DNA of 37,435 bases from DASWJZ01 sp038211615 (lineage in GTDB: Bacteria > Pseudomonadota > Alphaproteobacteria > Rhizobiales > Afifellaceae). The position numbers and the translations under genes were made by a program. Positions 22,897 to 30,553 of the stretch are shown piece after piece. The notes under the pieces were generated by a model. It saw only the letters and a list, made by a program, of their open reading frames with translations. It ran no database searches and had not been told where the DNA came from. The stretch spans positions 1-37,435 of the forward strand of contig JBBQVL010000043.1 of NCBI GenBank assembly GCA_038211615.1, given 5' to 3'. How positions within the stretch are numbered: position 1 is the stretch's first letter; each line of letters opens with the position of its first letter.

Positions 22897-24282
22897 TCAC
22901 CGTCCATCGGGGGTGGTCGTGCCGAACCATTTGTTGTGGACGGCGTCGTAGTGGTGGGCGGGATCGTAGATGGGCGCCGGCAGCCGCAGATGCTCCGGGT
23001 CGAGGATCCCCATGGCCGAGAGCAGCGAGAACTGCGCCACGATCCGGTCGCGCTCCGTGGCGACGAGCGCCTCGCGCACGTTCAGCAGCTCCTGCTGCGC
23101 GTCGAGCACGTCGAGCGTGGTCCGCTGCCCAACCTTCAGCTCCTTCTGCACGCCCGAGAGCGCAAGCTCCGCCGCCTGCACGGCGTCCCGCGCGGCGGCG
23201 ATCGCCGTCGCGGTCGACTGCACATCCGCCCAGGCCGACACGACCGCGTCGCGGACCTGGTCCCGCGCGGCGTCGAGGTCGATCTCGAGCTGGCCCTCGA
23301 TCTCCTTCGCCTGTCGCACGCGCCCGGCCACGACCCCACCCTGGAACAACGGAATGGTGACCCGTCCCTCGACCGCGACGGCGTTGGACCAGTTCCGGAA
23401 TTCCGCCAGCGTGTTGTAGCTCTCGTTGTGCTGCATCGTTCCGACGATGCTGACGCTCGGGAGGAGGCCGCCCTCGATCTGCTTCACGTTGTAGGCCTGC
23501 GCGTCGACCTCGTACGCCGAGCCGAGGATGAACGGGTGCGTGTCGAGACCCGTTGCGAGCGCCTCGTCGAGCACCTTCGGGATGAGCGGCCGGAAGGGGA
23601 ATGCGCCGCCCAGCTGCTCGGGATCGTGGCCGACGATCCTGCGATAATCGGCGCTGAGGCGCTTCACCGTCGCCTCGGCGCGGGCGGCGTTGGCGCGCGC
23701 GGTCGCGAGCCGCGAGTCGCCCTGCGCCACGTCGGTGCGCGTCACGTCGCTCACGGCGAACCGCTTGCGGAAACCTTCCACCTGCAGCCCGAGGAAGGCG
23801 ACGTTGCGATGGCGGAGCTCGCTGATCTCGGCTGCGAGCACGACGTTCATGTAGGCCTGCGCCGCGTCGAAGAGGACGTTCTGCACGGTGTTGCGGAGAA
23901 ACTCGCGACGCGCCTTCACATTTACCTCGGCTTCCCGGATCGCGTTCGTGATCTGGAAGCCGCGGAACAGCGGTTGCGTCACCGCCAGTCCGAGCTGCGA
24001 CTGGTAGGTCACGCTCTCGAACGTCGAGAAGGCGTTGGCGATGGTCGAACCCGAGCCGTCGCCGAAGGCCGAGACCTGCGGCCGGCGGCCGCCCTTCGCA
24101 ATGGCGACGTTCTCGTCGACCGCGCGGGTGTTCGCTCGCGCGGAGTTGATCGTCGGATTGTCGGAGTATGTCGCGGCCAGGGCCTCGACGATCGATTCCG
24201 CCGAAGCTCCGGAGCAAGCGCACGCGAGCGCGGGCCCGGACAAGGCCCATGCGATATATGCCGACGCCACCCTGATACGCAC
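22897..24282 (-). CDS. TolC-family outer membrane channel
   Basis: A 461-residue TolC/TprF-like outer-membrane factor of type I secretion. Start at GTG 24282 after AGAGG; an upstream ATG at 24429 runs through the 3' end of the GT4 gene. Signal peptide to about residue 28 (GASA-ES). Two OEP repeats are visible: SIVEALAATYSDNPTINSARANTRAVDENVAIAKGGRRPQ with QLGLAVTQPLFRGF, and later AVAVEGRVTIPLFQGGVVAGRVRQAKEIEGQ with QKELKVGQRTTLDVLDAQQELLNVREALV. It would form the exit duct for the adjacent ABC/HlyD pair. It starts 16 bases after the GT4 stop. Confidence 0.92.
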   Translation of the reverse strand: MRIRVASAYIAWALSGPALACACSGASAESIVEALAATYSDNPTINSARANTRAVDENVAIAKGGRRPQVSAFGDGSGSTIANAFSTFESVTYQSQLGLAVTQPLFRGFQITNAIREAEVNVKARREFLRNTVQNVLFDAAQAYMNVVLAAEISELRHRNVAFLGLQVEGFRKRFAVSDVTRTDVAQGDSRLATARANAARAEATVKRLSADYRRIVGHDPEQLGGAFPFRPLIPKVLDEALATGLDTHPFILGSAYEVDAQAYNVKQIEGGLLPSVSIVGTMQHNESYNTLAEFRNWSNAVAVEGRVTIPLFQGGVVAGRVRQAKEIEGQLEIDLDAARDQVRDAVVSAWADVQSTATAIAAARDAVQAAELALSGVQKELKVGQRTTLDVLDAQQELLNVREALVATERDRIVAQFSLLSAMGILDPEHLRLPAPIYDPAHHYDAVHNKWFGTTTPDGR

Positions 24283-24298
24283 ACAACACCTCTCGCAA

Positions 24299-25669
24299 TC
24301 ACACTCGGGCCAGACTGGGTGCGACGGTCTGATCGGCCGCTGCCCTTGCCAGAGTGGGCGCCGGCAACATGTCGTGGCCGAGCACTTCCGACAGCAACGC
24401 GCGCCAGGCCGGAGCCGTGTGTGCGCCACGGTCGAAGCGCTGCAGGATCGTCTCCCGCGCCGCCTTGCGATGCCGGCCGAATTTGTCCGGGACGGTGCAA
24501 GCCTCGATCAGCGCATCCGACAGTCCGTCGTGATCGAAGAAATCGACCAGGATGCCGTTCCTGTCGTGCTCGACGACTTCGCGCACCGGCGCTGTGTTCG
24601 ATGCCACCACGCAGCATTCGGTCGCCATTGCCTCGAGCAGCGACCAGGAGAGCACGAAGGGGTAGGTGAGGTAGACGTGCGCGGCCGAGATCGACAGCGC
24701 CGCGATGAACTGGTTGTAGCTCACGCGGCCGAGGAAATGGACGCGCGACCGGTCAAGCCGGCCTTTGACCTCGTTCAGGAAGTATTCTTTCCAGGTCATG
24801 CCATGCGGGCAGGGCGCGCCGTAGCCGCGCCCGCTTCCCTCGCCGATCAGCACGATCTGTGCATTCGGGACCTTCGCCAGCAGGCGCGGCAGGGCACGCA
24901 GGAAGATGTGGTAGCCGCGCAGCGGCTCGAAGCAGCGGTTGACGAAGGTGATGACCGGCGCGGAGGCATCCAGGCCCCGCCCGTCGGGGAGCCTCAGCGT
25001 CTGGTTGGGGCGCCTCCTCGTGCGGGCCGTATCGACGCCCTCATGGATGCACGCCGACATTGCTTGCAGCGGACGCGGCATGAGGCTCTGCTGATAGCGG
25101 GTTGGGCAGACGATGCGATCAGCTTCGTTGTAGGCCACGGCCAGCGTGGCGTTCTTGGCGATGACCTTCAGCCTGTCCTCGATTCCGACGGTGCCGAATT
25201 CCTTGTCGAAGCCGAAATCGCTGTTCGTGGTGCGATAGTAGTACTCGCCGTAGAGGACCTGCTTCGCCCGCGGATAGATCTCCTTCAGGAACAGGGTCTC
25301 GCCCCACCCGGGATGGCCGATGATCACGTCCGGCGTAAAGCCGCTCTTCTTCAGGAGAAGCGCGCTCTCGGCCGCGGCCCGTCCCCGCAGCATGTCGGCC
25401 TCGGCGCGAACCGCGTCCTGCAGGATGCCATTGGTGGTTCCCCTCTGCATCTTCCACGGAGCGGAGATGACCCCGGTGATCCCGGACGCTTCATCCGAGG
25501 AAATGGAGGCGCAGCAGAGCTCCTCGCGCCGCATCATCTCTGCGAGGAAGCCGAACTGCGCCGGGAAGTTGTTGTGGACGAAGAGGACCTTCGGGCCGCG
25601 CGCCCGCGCGCCGCGCAATATCCGCACGCCGTGCGGCTTTCGCGCGCCCTTCAGGACGACGGTGGGCAT
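24299..25669 (-). CDS. GT4-family glycosyltransferase
   Basis: A 456-residue retaining glycosyltransferase. The N-terminal domain has KVLFVHNNFPAQFGFLAEMM and VIIGHPGWGETLFLKEIYP. The C-terminal GT-B domain has PVITFVNRCFEPLRGYHIFLRALPRLLAKVPNAQIVLIGEG, HFLGRVSYNQFIAALSISAAHVYLTYPFVLSWSLLEAMATECCVVASNTAPVREVV, where the ExxxxxxxE-like end is E at LLEAMATE. Unusually it sits inside a type I secretion operon between HlyD and TolC. A role in glycosylating the secreted protein, or a glycan exported with it, is inference. Confidence 0.9.
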   Translation of the reverse strand: MPTVVLKGARKPHGVRILRGARARGPKVLFVHNNFPAQFGFLAEMMRREELCCASISSDEASGITGVISAPWKMQRGTTNGILQDAVRAEADMLRGRAAAESALLLKKSGFTPDVIIGHPGWGETLFLKEIYPRAKQVLYGEYYYRTTNSDFGFDKEFGTVGIEDRLKVIAKNATLAVAYNEADRIVCPTRYQQSLMPRPLQAMSACIHEGVDTARTRRRPNQTLRLPDGRGLDASAPVITFVNRCFEPLRGYHIFLRALPRLLAKVPNAQIVLIGEGSGRGYGAPCPHGMTWKEYFLNEVKGRLDRSRVHFLGRVSYNQFIAALSISAAHVYLTYPFVLSWSLLEAMATECCVVASNTAPVREVVEHDRNGILVDFFDHDGLSDALIEACTVPDKFGRHRKAARETILQRFDRGAHTAPAWRALLSEVLGHDMLPAPTLARAAADQTVAPSLARV

Positions 25670-25702
25670 GTCGACCCTTGTCTCGCGGGTAAGGCGGGAA
25701 CT

Positions 25703-26020
25703 CTACTGGGTCTTGCGCGCCTTCAGTCGCCCACGAGCCGCGGCCTCGCGCCCGGCGGCAGGCGATGCCGCCTCGGCGGCCGGCAATTGCCGCTCGCCCC
25801 GCACCGCCGTCAGGCACTCGGCGTAGGCGTTCAGGAGCCAGGCACGGTCGAAATTGACATGCGCCGGATCGAGTTCCTGCTGTTCGATCTGCGCAAGCTG
25901 CCGCAGCAGAGCCAGCGCTACGATCTCCGGACTGTCCCCCACCAGCTCTATGACCCGCGACCCGGTGCTGCCCGCGGTCGAGAGGTTGCTTCCCGGTTGC
26001 CCAAAACGTCCTAACGCCAT
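25703..26020 (-). CDS. Hypothetical 105-aa protein in the secretion operon
   Basis: A small soluble protein with no family I recognise. AGGAGGGGGAC precedes ATG 26020. It has an N-terminal Gly/Ser-rich part, a central helix-forming segment (SPEIVALALLRQLAQIEQQELDPAHVNFDRAWLLNAYAECLTAV) and an Ala/Arg-rich, probably disordered tail ending LKARKTQ. It lies 22 bases after HlyD and 33 before GT4, so it belongs to the operon. It could be an adaptor or secretion accessory. No transmembrane segment or signal peptide is apparent. Confidence 0.75.
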   Translation of the reverse strand: MALGRFGQPGSNLSTAGSTGSRVIELVGDSPEIVALALLRQLAQIEQQELDPAHVNFDRAWLLNAYAECLTAVRGERQLPAAEAASPAAGREAAARGRLKARKTQ

Positions 26021-26042
26021 GTCCCCCTCCTGCTGAAGAAAT

Positions 26043-27368
26043 CTAGTCGTCCCTCAATGCGTAGGTGTAGGCCTGGAGCAGGGGATCCATGACGTACGCC
26101 ATGATCGTCCTTGCCCCCGTTGCGATCATCACCTGCACCGGCATGCCCGGCACCAGCTCGGCGCCCGAGCGTGTCAGTTCGTTCGGATCGACGGTGACGA
26201 CGCCCTTGTAGAATTTCACCTGGCGAACCTGGTCCACGATCTCGTCGGGAGAGATGCGGCTGAGGATGCCGGTGAGTTTCAGCTGATAGCGCTGGCGATA
26301 GGCCAGGAGCTGCACCGTCACCGGCTGACCGGGTTGCACCTGATCGATGTCGCTGGGCTTGATCTCGACGCTCAGCACCAGCGCCTCATTGGCCGGAACG
26401 ATCTCCAGCACCGTCTGGCCGGGAACAAGGACGGCGCCCGGACCGAATGCCGAAAGGTTGAGAACGAAGCCGTCTTCCGGCGCTACGAGCACGCCGCGCG
26501 CGAGCCTGTCGCGCACCGCGACCAGCCGCGGACGCACGTCGGCAAGCTGCGCCTCGGCTTCAGCGAGATCCTTGGCGATCGATTCCTCGCGGTCCTTCTG
26601 CAGCTGCTGCTTCTTGAGCAGGCCCTGTTCGATGGCGCTTTTCTGGTCGGAGATGGCGGCGGCGATCATCTGCTGGTTGCCGACGAATTCCGCCGCCGCA
26701 CGATCGAGCGCGAGCTTTCGCGACTTGGTGATGAGGCCTTCCTCGACAAGCGAGGCGATCGAATCGGCTTCCTCGCGTACTGTCTGAAGCTGCGTATCGA
26801 TCGCGCTCAGGCGTCCGTTGAGGGCGGATATCTGCTGCTGCGCGCCCTCGATCTGTCCGGCGATGAGTCCGACCTGTCCGAAGTGCGCCTCCCGCCGTGC
26901 GCGAAAGAGTTCGTCCTCCTGCATGGCGATTACGCGCCCGTCAGGCTCCGAAAGCTCGGACGGAAAGTCAGGCTCCCCGCCGTTCGTCTCCGCCCTCAGG
27001 CGCGCTACGCGGGCCAGCGTCTGCAGCAATTGCGTGCGAAGGACGGCTTCCTCGGCCTGGCTGTCGGAGAGGTTGAGCTTGACCAGCGGTTCGCCCTTCA
27101 CCACCCGCTGCCCCTCTCGGACGAACACCGCTTCGACCGGGCCGCCGTCACGGTGCTGCACGGCCTTGCGGTTGCCTTCGACCGTCACCTGGCCGGAGGC
27201 GAGCGCGGCGCTCGCGATCTGCATGGTGGAGGCCCAGATGAAGAGCGCGATCAGCAGCCCGAGCGCCACGACGCCACCGAGGAAAAGCAGCCTGCCAGGC
27301 CCATCGTCGGGCAATGGAGCGCGCGGCGTGGCGTGGCGGAGGGCAAGGGCTTTCGTGTCAGGCGCCAT
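26043..27368 (-). CDS. prsE: Type I secretion periplasmic adaptor (HlyD/PrsE family)
   Basis: A 441-residue membrane fusion protein. One inner-membrane helix at residues about 26-46, then VTVEGNRKAVQHRDGGPVEAVFVREGQRVVKGEPLVKLNLSDSQ (lipoyl half). A long coiled-coil hairpin runs over about residues 90-250, then the second lipoyl half VRDRLARGVLVAPEDGFVLNLSAF and a beta-barrel ending GAELVPGMPVQVMIATGARTIMAYVMDPL. Its gene overlaps the ABC exporter by 11 bases. It bridges the ABC exporter to the TolC-like channel encoded downstream. PrsE-like by domain order and length. Confidence 0.95.
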   Translation of the reverse strand: MAPDTKALALRHATPRAPLPDDGPGRLLFLGGVVALGLLIALFIWASTMQIASAALASGQVTVEGNRKAVQHRDGGPVEAVFVREGQRVVKGEPLVKLNLSDSQAEEAVLRTQLLQTLARVARLRAETNGGEPDFPSELSEPDGRVIAMQEDELFRARREAHFGQVGLIAGQIEGAQQQISALNGRLSAIDTQLQTVREEADSIASLVEEGLITKSRKLALDRAAAEFVGNQQMIAAAISDQKSAIEQGLLKKQQLQKDREESIAKDLAEAEAQLADVRPRLVAVRDRLARGVLVAPEDGFVLNLSAFGPGAVLVPGQTVLEIVPANEALVLSVEIKPSDIDQVQPGQPVTVQLLAYRQRYQLKLTGILSRISPDEIVDQVRQVKFYKGVVTVDPNELTRSGAELVPGMPVQVMIATGARTIMAYVMDPLLQAYTYALRDD

Positions 27369-29070
27369 GCGAGGCCTTCGCCTTGACGATGACGGGCCGC
27401 CCGAGCTTGCGGTAGACGGCTTCGGTTTCCCCGAAGCCGACGACCTCGCCCTCCCGCAGCAGCACGACGCGCTTCATCTGCTGGACGAGGTCGCTGCGGT
27501 GCGAAATCATCACCAGTGTAGTGCCGGCCTTTTCGAGTGCGCGCACGCAAGTGCGAAGCGCGTCCTCGCCCGGCCCGTCGAGGTTGGAGTTCGGCTCGTC
27601 CAGCACGACGAGGCTCGGATTGCCGACCACGGCCCGGGCGAGCCCCACGAGTTGCTTCTGCCCGCCGGAGATCGGGTAGCCGCCGGGGCCGATCAGCGTG
27701 TCGTAGCCGCGCGGCAGGCGTAGAATCAGGTCGTGCACGCCCGCCAGCTTCGCAGCGGCGACGATCGCGACCTCGTCGAAGTCGCCGAGGCGGCCGATGT
27801 TCTCCGCGACCGTGCCGGGGAGCAATCCGATCGCCTGCGGCAGGTAGCCTATGTGCCGCATGGAGCCGGACTGGACCCAGTCCCAGACGTCGCTGCCATC
27901 GAGGCGCACGGTTCCCGCCGACGGGCGCATGCACCCGACGAGCAGGCGCGCCAGCGTAGTCTTGCCCGCGCCCATCAGGCCCACGACGCCGAGCGACATA
28001 CCGGCGTCGATGCCGAAGTTGAGATTGCGAAGAACCGGCTTGTTCGAGCCGGACGGAACGTAGGTGACGGCCTTCACCGTCAGCACTCCACGCGGGCGGG
28101 GCAGGGGGATCTTCTCGCGCCGCGGTGGGACGGAGCGAAAGACCTCTTCGATGCGGGCGAGGCCCTGACGGACGGGGATGTAGTCGGTCCAGATCGTGAT
28201 CATGCGCTGCGCCGGCCGCATCGCGAACTGGAAGAGCATCGAGGAGACGAAGACGAGCCCTCCGGGAGCCTCTCCACGCAGAAACTGAATGGCGGCCGTG
28301 GAGATGATGGCGCCCTGGAACAGGAGGTTGGCCCCCGCCTCGAGGGAGTCCAGCGCCGCCGCACGGTTGCGGACGGCATCCTGCGCCGCGGTGGCATCCT
28401 CGTGCAGCACGCGCCAGCTTCTCAGCATGCCGGGGAGCATGCCCATCCCGATCACTGCCTCGGCGCTCGGAAGGGCAAGATCGAGCGCCACATAGGAAGA
28501 GACGGAGGAGCGGTTCGATTGACCGACCTTCCCTTGTGTCGCGCCGACCTTCATGGCTTCCAGGGCCATCAGGACGAGCAGCGCAACGAGCGCGACCACG
28601 CCAACCAGCGGGTCGAGAATGAACATCAGGGCAATGAACAGGCCGGCCCACGGTGCATCCATCGCGGCCACGCCGCCCCGGCCTGTCGCGAATTGCCTGA
28701 ACGCATCAAGGTCGCGAAGCGTCTGCGCGCCGGTGTCCTCACGCCCCGCGGCCCGCCTGCGGAAGAGGGCCTCGACCAGTCGCTCGCTGAGCCGCCTGTC
28801 GAGGCGCAATCCGGCGCGGGACATGAGCGCCGGTCGGATCCATTCGAACAGCGCCCTGAATGCGACGGCGATGGCGAAGCCAGTGAACAGCGCAAGCAGG
28901 GTCGCGAGGCTGCCGCTCTCCATCACGCGCTGGTAGACGCTCAGCATGAAGAGCGGGTAGGCGAGAACGAGAATGTTCGATCCGATATTGAAGATCGCCG
29001 CGGAAGCAAAATGGCTGCGGCAACTCCGAAGCGCCTCCGAGACGTCGGGGTCTTTGCTGATGAGAGACAT
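27358..29070 (-). CDS. prsD: Type I secretion ABC exporter (PrsD-like permease/ATPase)
   Basis: A 570-residue ABC half-transporter. Residues about 20-300 form the membrane domain (helices near 24-48, 55-77, 140-172, 250-285). ATPase domain: Walker A GLMGAGKTT at 364-372, Q-loop YLPQ at 409-412, signature ISGGQ at 467-471, Walker B VVLDEP at 488-493 and H-loop His524. No N-terminal peptidase C39 domain is present, as expected for RTX exporters. The start ATG 29070 has no clear ribosome-binding site. It exports proteins with a C-terminal signal; the RTX protein encoded just upstream is the obvious cargo. Confidence 0.95.
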   Translation of the reverse strand: MSLISKDPDVSEALRSCRSHFASAAIFNIGSNILVLAYPLFMLSVYQRVMESGSLATLLALFTGFAIAVAFRALFEWIRPALMSRAGLRLDRRLSERLVEALFRRRAAGREDTGAQTLRDLDAFRQFATGRGGVAAMDAPWAGLFIALMFILDPLVGVVALVALLVLMALEAMKVGATQGKVGQSNRSSVSSYVALDLALPSAEAVIGMGMLPGMLRSWRVLHEDATAAQDAVRNRAAALDSLEAGANLLFQGAIISTAAIQFLRGEAPGGLVFVSSMLFQFAMRPAQRMITIWTDYIPVRQGLARIEEVFRSVPPRREKIPLPRPRGVLTVKAVTYVPSGSNKPVLRNLNFGIDAGMSLGVVGLMGAGKTTLARLLVGCMRPSAGTVRLDGSDVWDWVQSGSMRHIGYLPQAIGLLPGTVAENIGRLGDFDEVAIVAAAKLAGVHDLILRLPRGYDTLIGPGGYPISGGQKQLVGLARAVVGNPSLVVLDEPNSNLDGPGEDALRTCVRALEKAGTTLVMISHRSDLVQQMKRVVLLREGEVVGFGETEAVYRKLGRPVIVKAKASHGA

Positions 29071-29154
29071 CAGCAGACTGCGGGGGAAATATTGCTAAGC
29101 GAGCAAAAGAGAGATGCGTTTATTGTTCTTAAGTGCTCGTATGGCCGTCTACAC

Positions 29155-29160
29155 AGTATA
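29155..29160 (-). promoter_or_regulatory. Candidate -10 element for the exporter operon
   Basis: On the minus strand TATACT lies in a TTTTTTATATACT context, 85 bases before the ABC ATG. No clear -35 hexamer at a normal spacing was found, so an activator may be needed. Confidence 0.3.
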
Positions 29161-29286
29161 TAAAAAATCGCACCAATATTGTTGATAGCCCTGCACGAGG
29201 AAGCGTCGGGATTGGTTTGCCGACGCCGGGGCCCTTCGTTCGGGTCGTCGACCGGACAAAGGCAAGAAGACTTGGCCGCAACAACA

Positions 29287-29323
29287 GGAACCCCGGACAT
29301 TCGAGCACGAATGTCCGGGTTCC
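29287..29323 (-). terminator. Stem-loop after the RTX gene
   Basis: A 16-bp stem with one bulged C and an AGCA loop, GGAACCCCGGACATTCG against CGAATGTCCGGGTTCC. It lies 60 bases after the RTX stop, ahead of the exporter promoter candidate. It would separate the two transcripts. No strong U-run follows, so full termination is uncertain. Confidence 0.6.
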
Positions 29324-29384
29324 CGTTCGAATACGCTGTCGGACGGCGAACAGCCGCCATATCGCTGCCTCGGAGGCGGAAGGA

Positions 29385-30083
29385 TCAGAAGATGAAGAGA
29401 TCCTCCAGGTCGACTCCGTTCGGCAGGTGATTGAGGTCGATTCCCTGCAGCAGGAACGACGTGCCGTTCGGCAGCGTCACGATTGTGCTGCCATTGACGA
29501 CATGGAAGTGCAGGTCGCCCACGTCGTGCGCGCCGTTTCCGCGCACGTCGAGCACATCGTCATGGACATCAAAGTCGCCAATGATGTCGCGACCGGCGTT
29601 GTGCTGGATGACGAAAGTATCATCACCGCTGCCGCCGAGGAGCAGATCCTGTCCGCCGCTCGCCACAAGCGTGTCGTCGCCGTGTCCGCCGAGAAGCGTA
29701 TCGTTGCCGGAGCCGCCAAAGAGGTAATCGTCACCCGACCCGCCATCGAGACGGTCGTTGCCTGCGTCGCCCGAAAGGTTGTCGTCGCCCGTTCCGCCGA
29801 AGAGGCTGTCATTGCCGTTTCCGCCAGAAAGCTGGTCGTCGCCCTGGTCGCCGAACACGGTGTCGCTGCCGTCGCCGCCCCGGACGTCGTCGTCCCCGTA
29901 GCTCCCGTGAAGCGAATCGTTACCCGCCCCGCCGAAGATGAGATCGTCGCCGCGGCCGCCATCGATGTCGTCGCGCCCGGTGCCCCCCGATACAGTGTCG
30001 TCCCCGCCAAAGGCATGGATCGTATCGGATCCGGAGGTGCCGTGGAGAAAATCCGATCCGCTTGTTCCGCCTACCGTCGCCAT
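29385..30083 (-). CDS. Minimal RTX calcium-binding protein, type I secretion substrate
   Basis: A 232-residue protein. After MATV, residues 5-157 are 17 continuous nonapeptides of the GGxGxDxUx type (for example FGGAGNDSL, FGGTGDDNL, LGGHGDDTL), which fold as a calcium-binding beta-roll. A 75-residue C-terminal part has DIIGDFDVHDDVLDV and ends DLEDLFIF, as in type I secretion signals. There is no signal peptide and no enzymatic or adhesive domain. ATG 30083 was chosen after an AAGGGGG site; a TTG start at 30125 would add 14 residues. It is encoded directly upstream of the PrsD/E-like genes. Function beyond calcium binding and matrix formation is unknown. Confidence 0.93.
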   Translation of the reverse strand: MATVGGTSGSDFLHGTSGSDTIHAFGGDDTVSGGTGRDDIDGGRGDDLIFGGAGNDSLHGSYGDDDVRGGDGSDTVFGDQGDDQLSGGNGNDSLFGGTGDDNLSGDAGNDRLDGGSGDDYLFGGSGNDTLLGGHGDDTLVASGGQDLLLGGSGDDTFVIQHNAGRDIIGDFDVHDDVLDVRGNGAHDVGDLHFHVVNGSTIVTLPNGTSFLLQGIDLNHLPNGVDLEDLFIF

Positions 30084-30100
30084 CCCGGCCCCCTTATGAT

Positions 30101-30151
30101 AGGTTGCATAAGAGTTGTTAGACAACCATGAGGAGAGCTACAGTGCAACCT
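30101..30151. promoter_or_regulatory. Inverted repeat in the RTX/glycosyltransferase divergent promoter
   Basis: AGGTTGCA at 30101-30108 and TGCAACCT at 30144-30151 are perfect 8-bp arms 35 bases apart in the AT-rich 172-base gap between the RTX gene and the divergent small protein. It may be a looping or regulator-binding site serving both sides. Confidence 0.35.
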
Positions 30152-30255
30152 CTTTCTGCAGAGTTTTCGGCACAAACAACCCCGCCATGCGCCCAATTTC
30201 TGAGAAACCGCACAAGATTCGAGCCTTTCCTGCGGATCTTCGAGGCGAGGCATTG

Positions 30256-30504
30256 ATGCCGAGGTTCAAGGTCTATGTCGCCGGCGCTTCCAGCCACCTC
30301 ACAATCGAGCACGCCGCGGAAACTGCGGAAGATCTCTTTACGCTGGCCGAGCGGGCGGGCTTCGTCACTGCCGTTGCCATCGAGCGAAACGGACGGAGGC
30401 GTGGGGTCCTGGTCCCGGCGCGTAACATGACCCTCATCGCGGAGAGCGACGATCGGGAGCCTCGCGTGCGGCAGGTTCGGCCCGCCTCGCGGACGCTGTC
30501 GTGA
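30256..30504 (+). CDS. Hypothetical 82-aa protein
   Basis: A small soluble protein, unrecognised. ATG 30256 follows GAGG at a 6-base spacing. It starts MPRFKVYVAGASSHLTIEHAAETAEDLFTLAERAGFVTAV, an alternating beta-alpha pattern that may form a compact fold, then AIERNGRRRGVLVPARNMTLI and a basic tail. It is divergent from the RTX gene and 49 bases before the GT2 gene, so a role in the surface locus is possible. An upstream ATG at 30187 is a less likely start. Confidence 0.6.
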   Translation: MPRFKVYVAGASSHLTIEHAAETAEDLFTLAERAGFVTAVAIERNGRRRGVLVPARNMTLIAESDDREPRVRQVRPASRTLS

Positions 30505-30553
30505 GCCGGCGCAAGCGGTTCCCAGCGGCGGAAGGTGAGGGGGCGGCGAGTCG

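Larger units (their letters stand above)
29071..29384. other. Intergenic control region between the exporter and the RTX gene
   Basis: A 314-base gap on the minus-strand path from the RTX gene to the ABC exporter. It holds an AT-rich block (about 29085-29190) with an exporter promoter candidate and a near-perfect hairpin at 29287-29323 that probably ends the RTX transcript. Nothing codes for a convincing protein. Confidence 0.65.

Noticed and set aside
21928..24669. Plus-strand open frame of 913 codons across the SDR and TolC genes
   Set aside because: Opposite-strand shadow of three well-supported genes in GC-rich DNA; Arg/Asp/Val-rich translation without any family motif.
29133..30131. Long plus-strand open frame of 332 codons opposite the RTX gene
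   Set aside because: It is the antisense shadow of a repetitive coding sequence; its Val/Ala-rich translation has no ribosome-binding site and repeats in step with the RTX nonapeptides.
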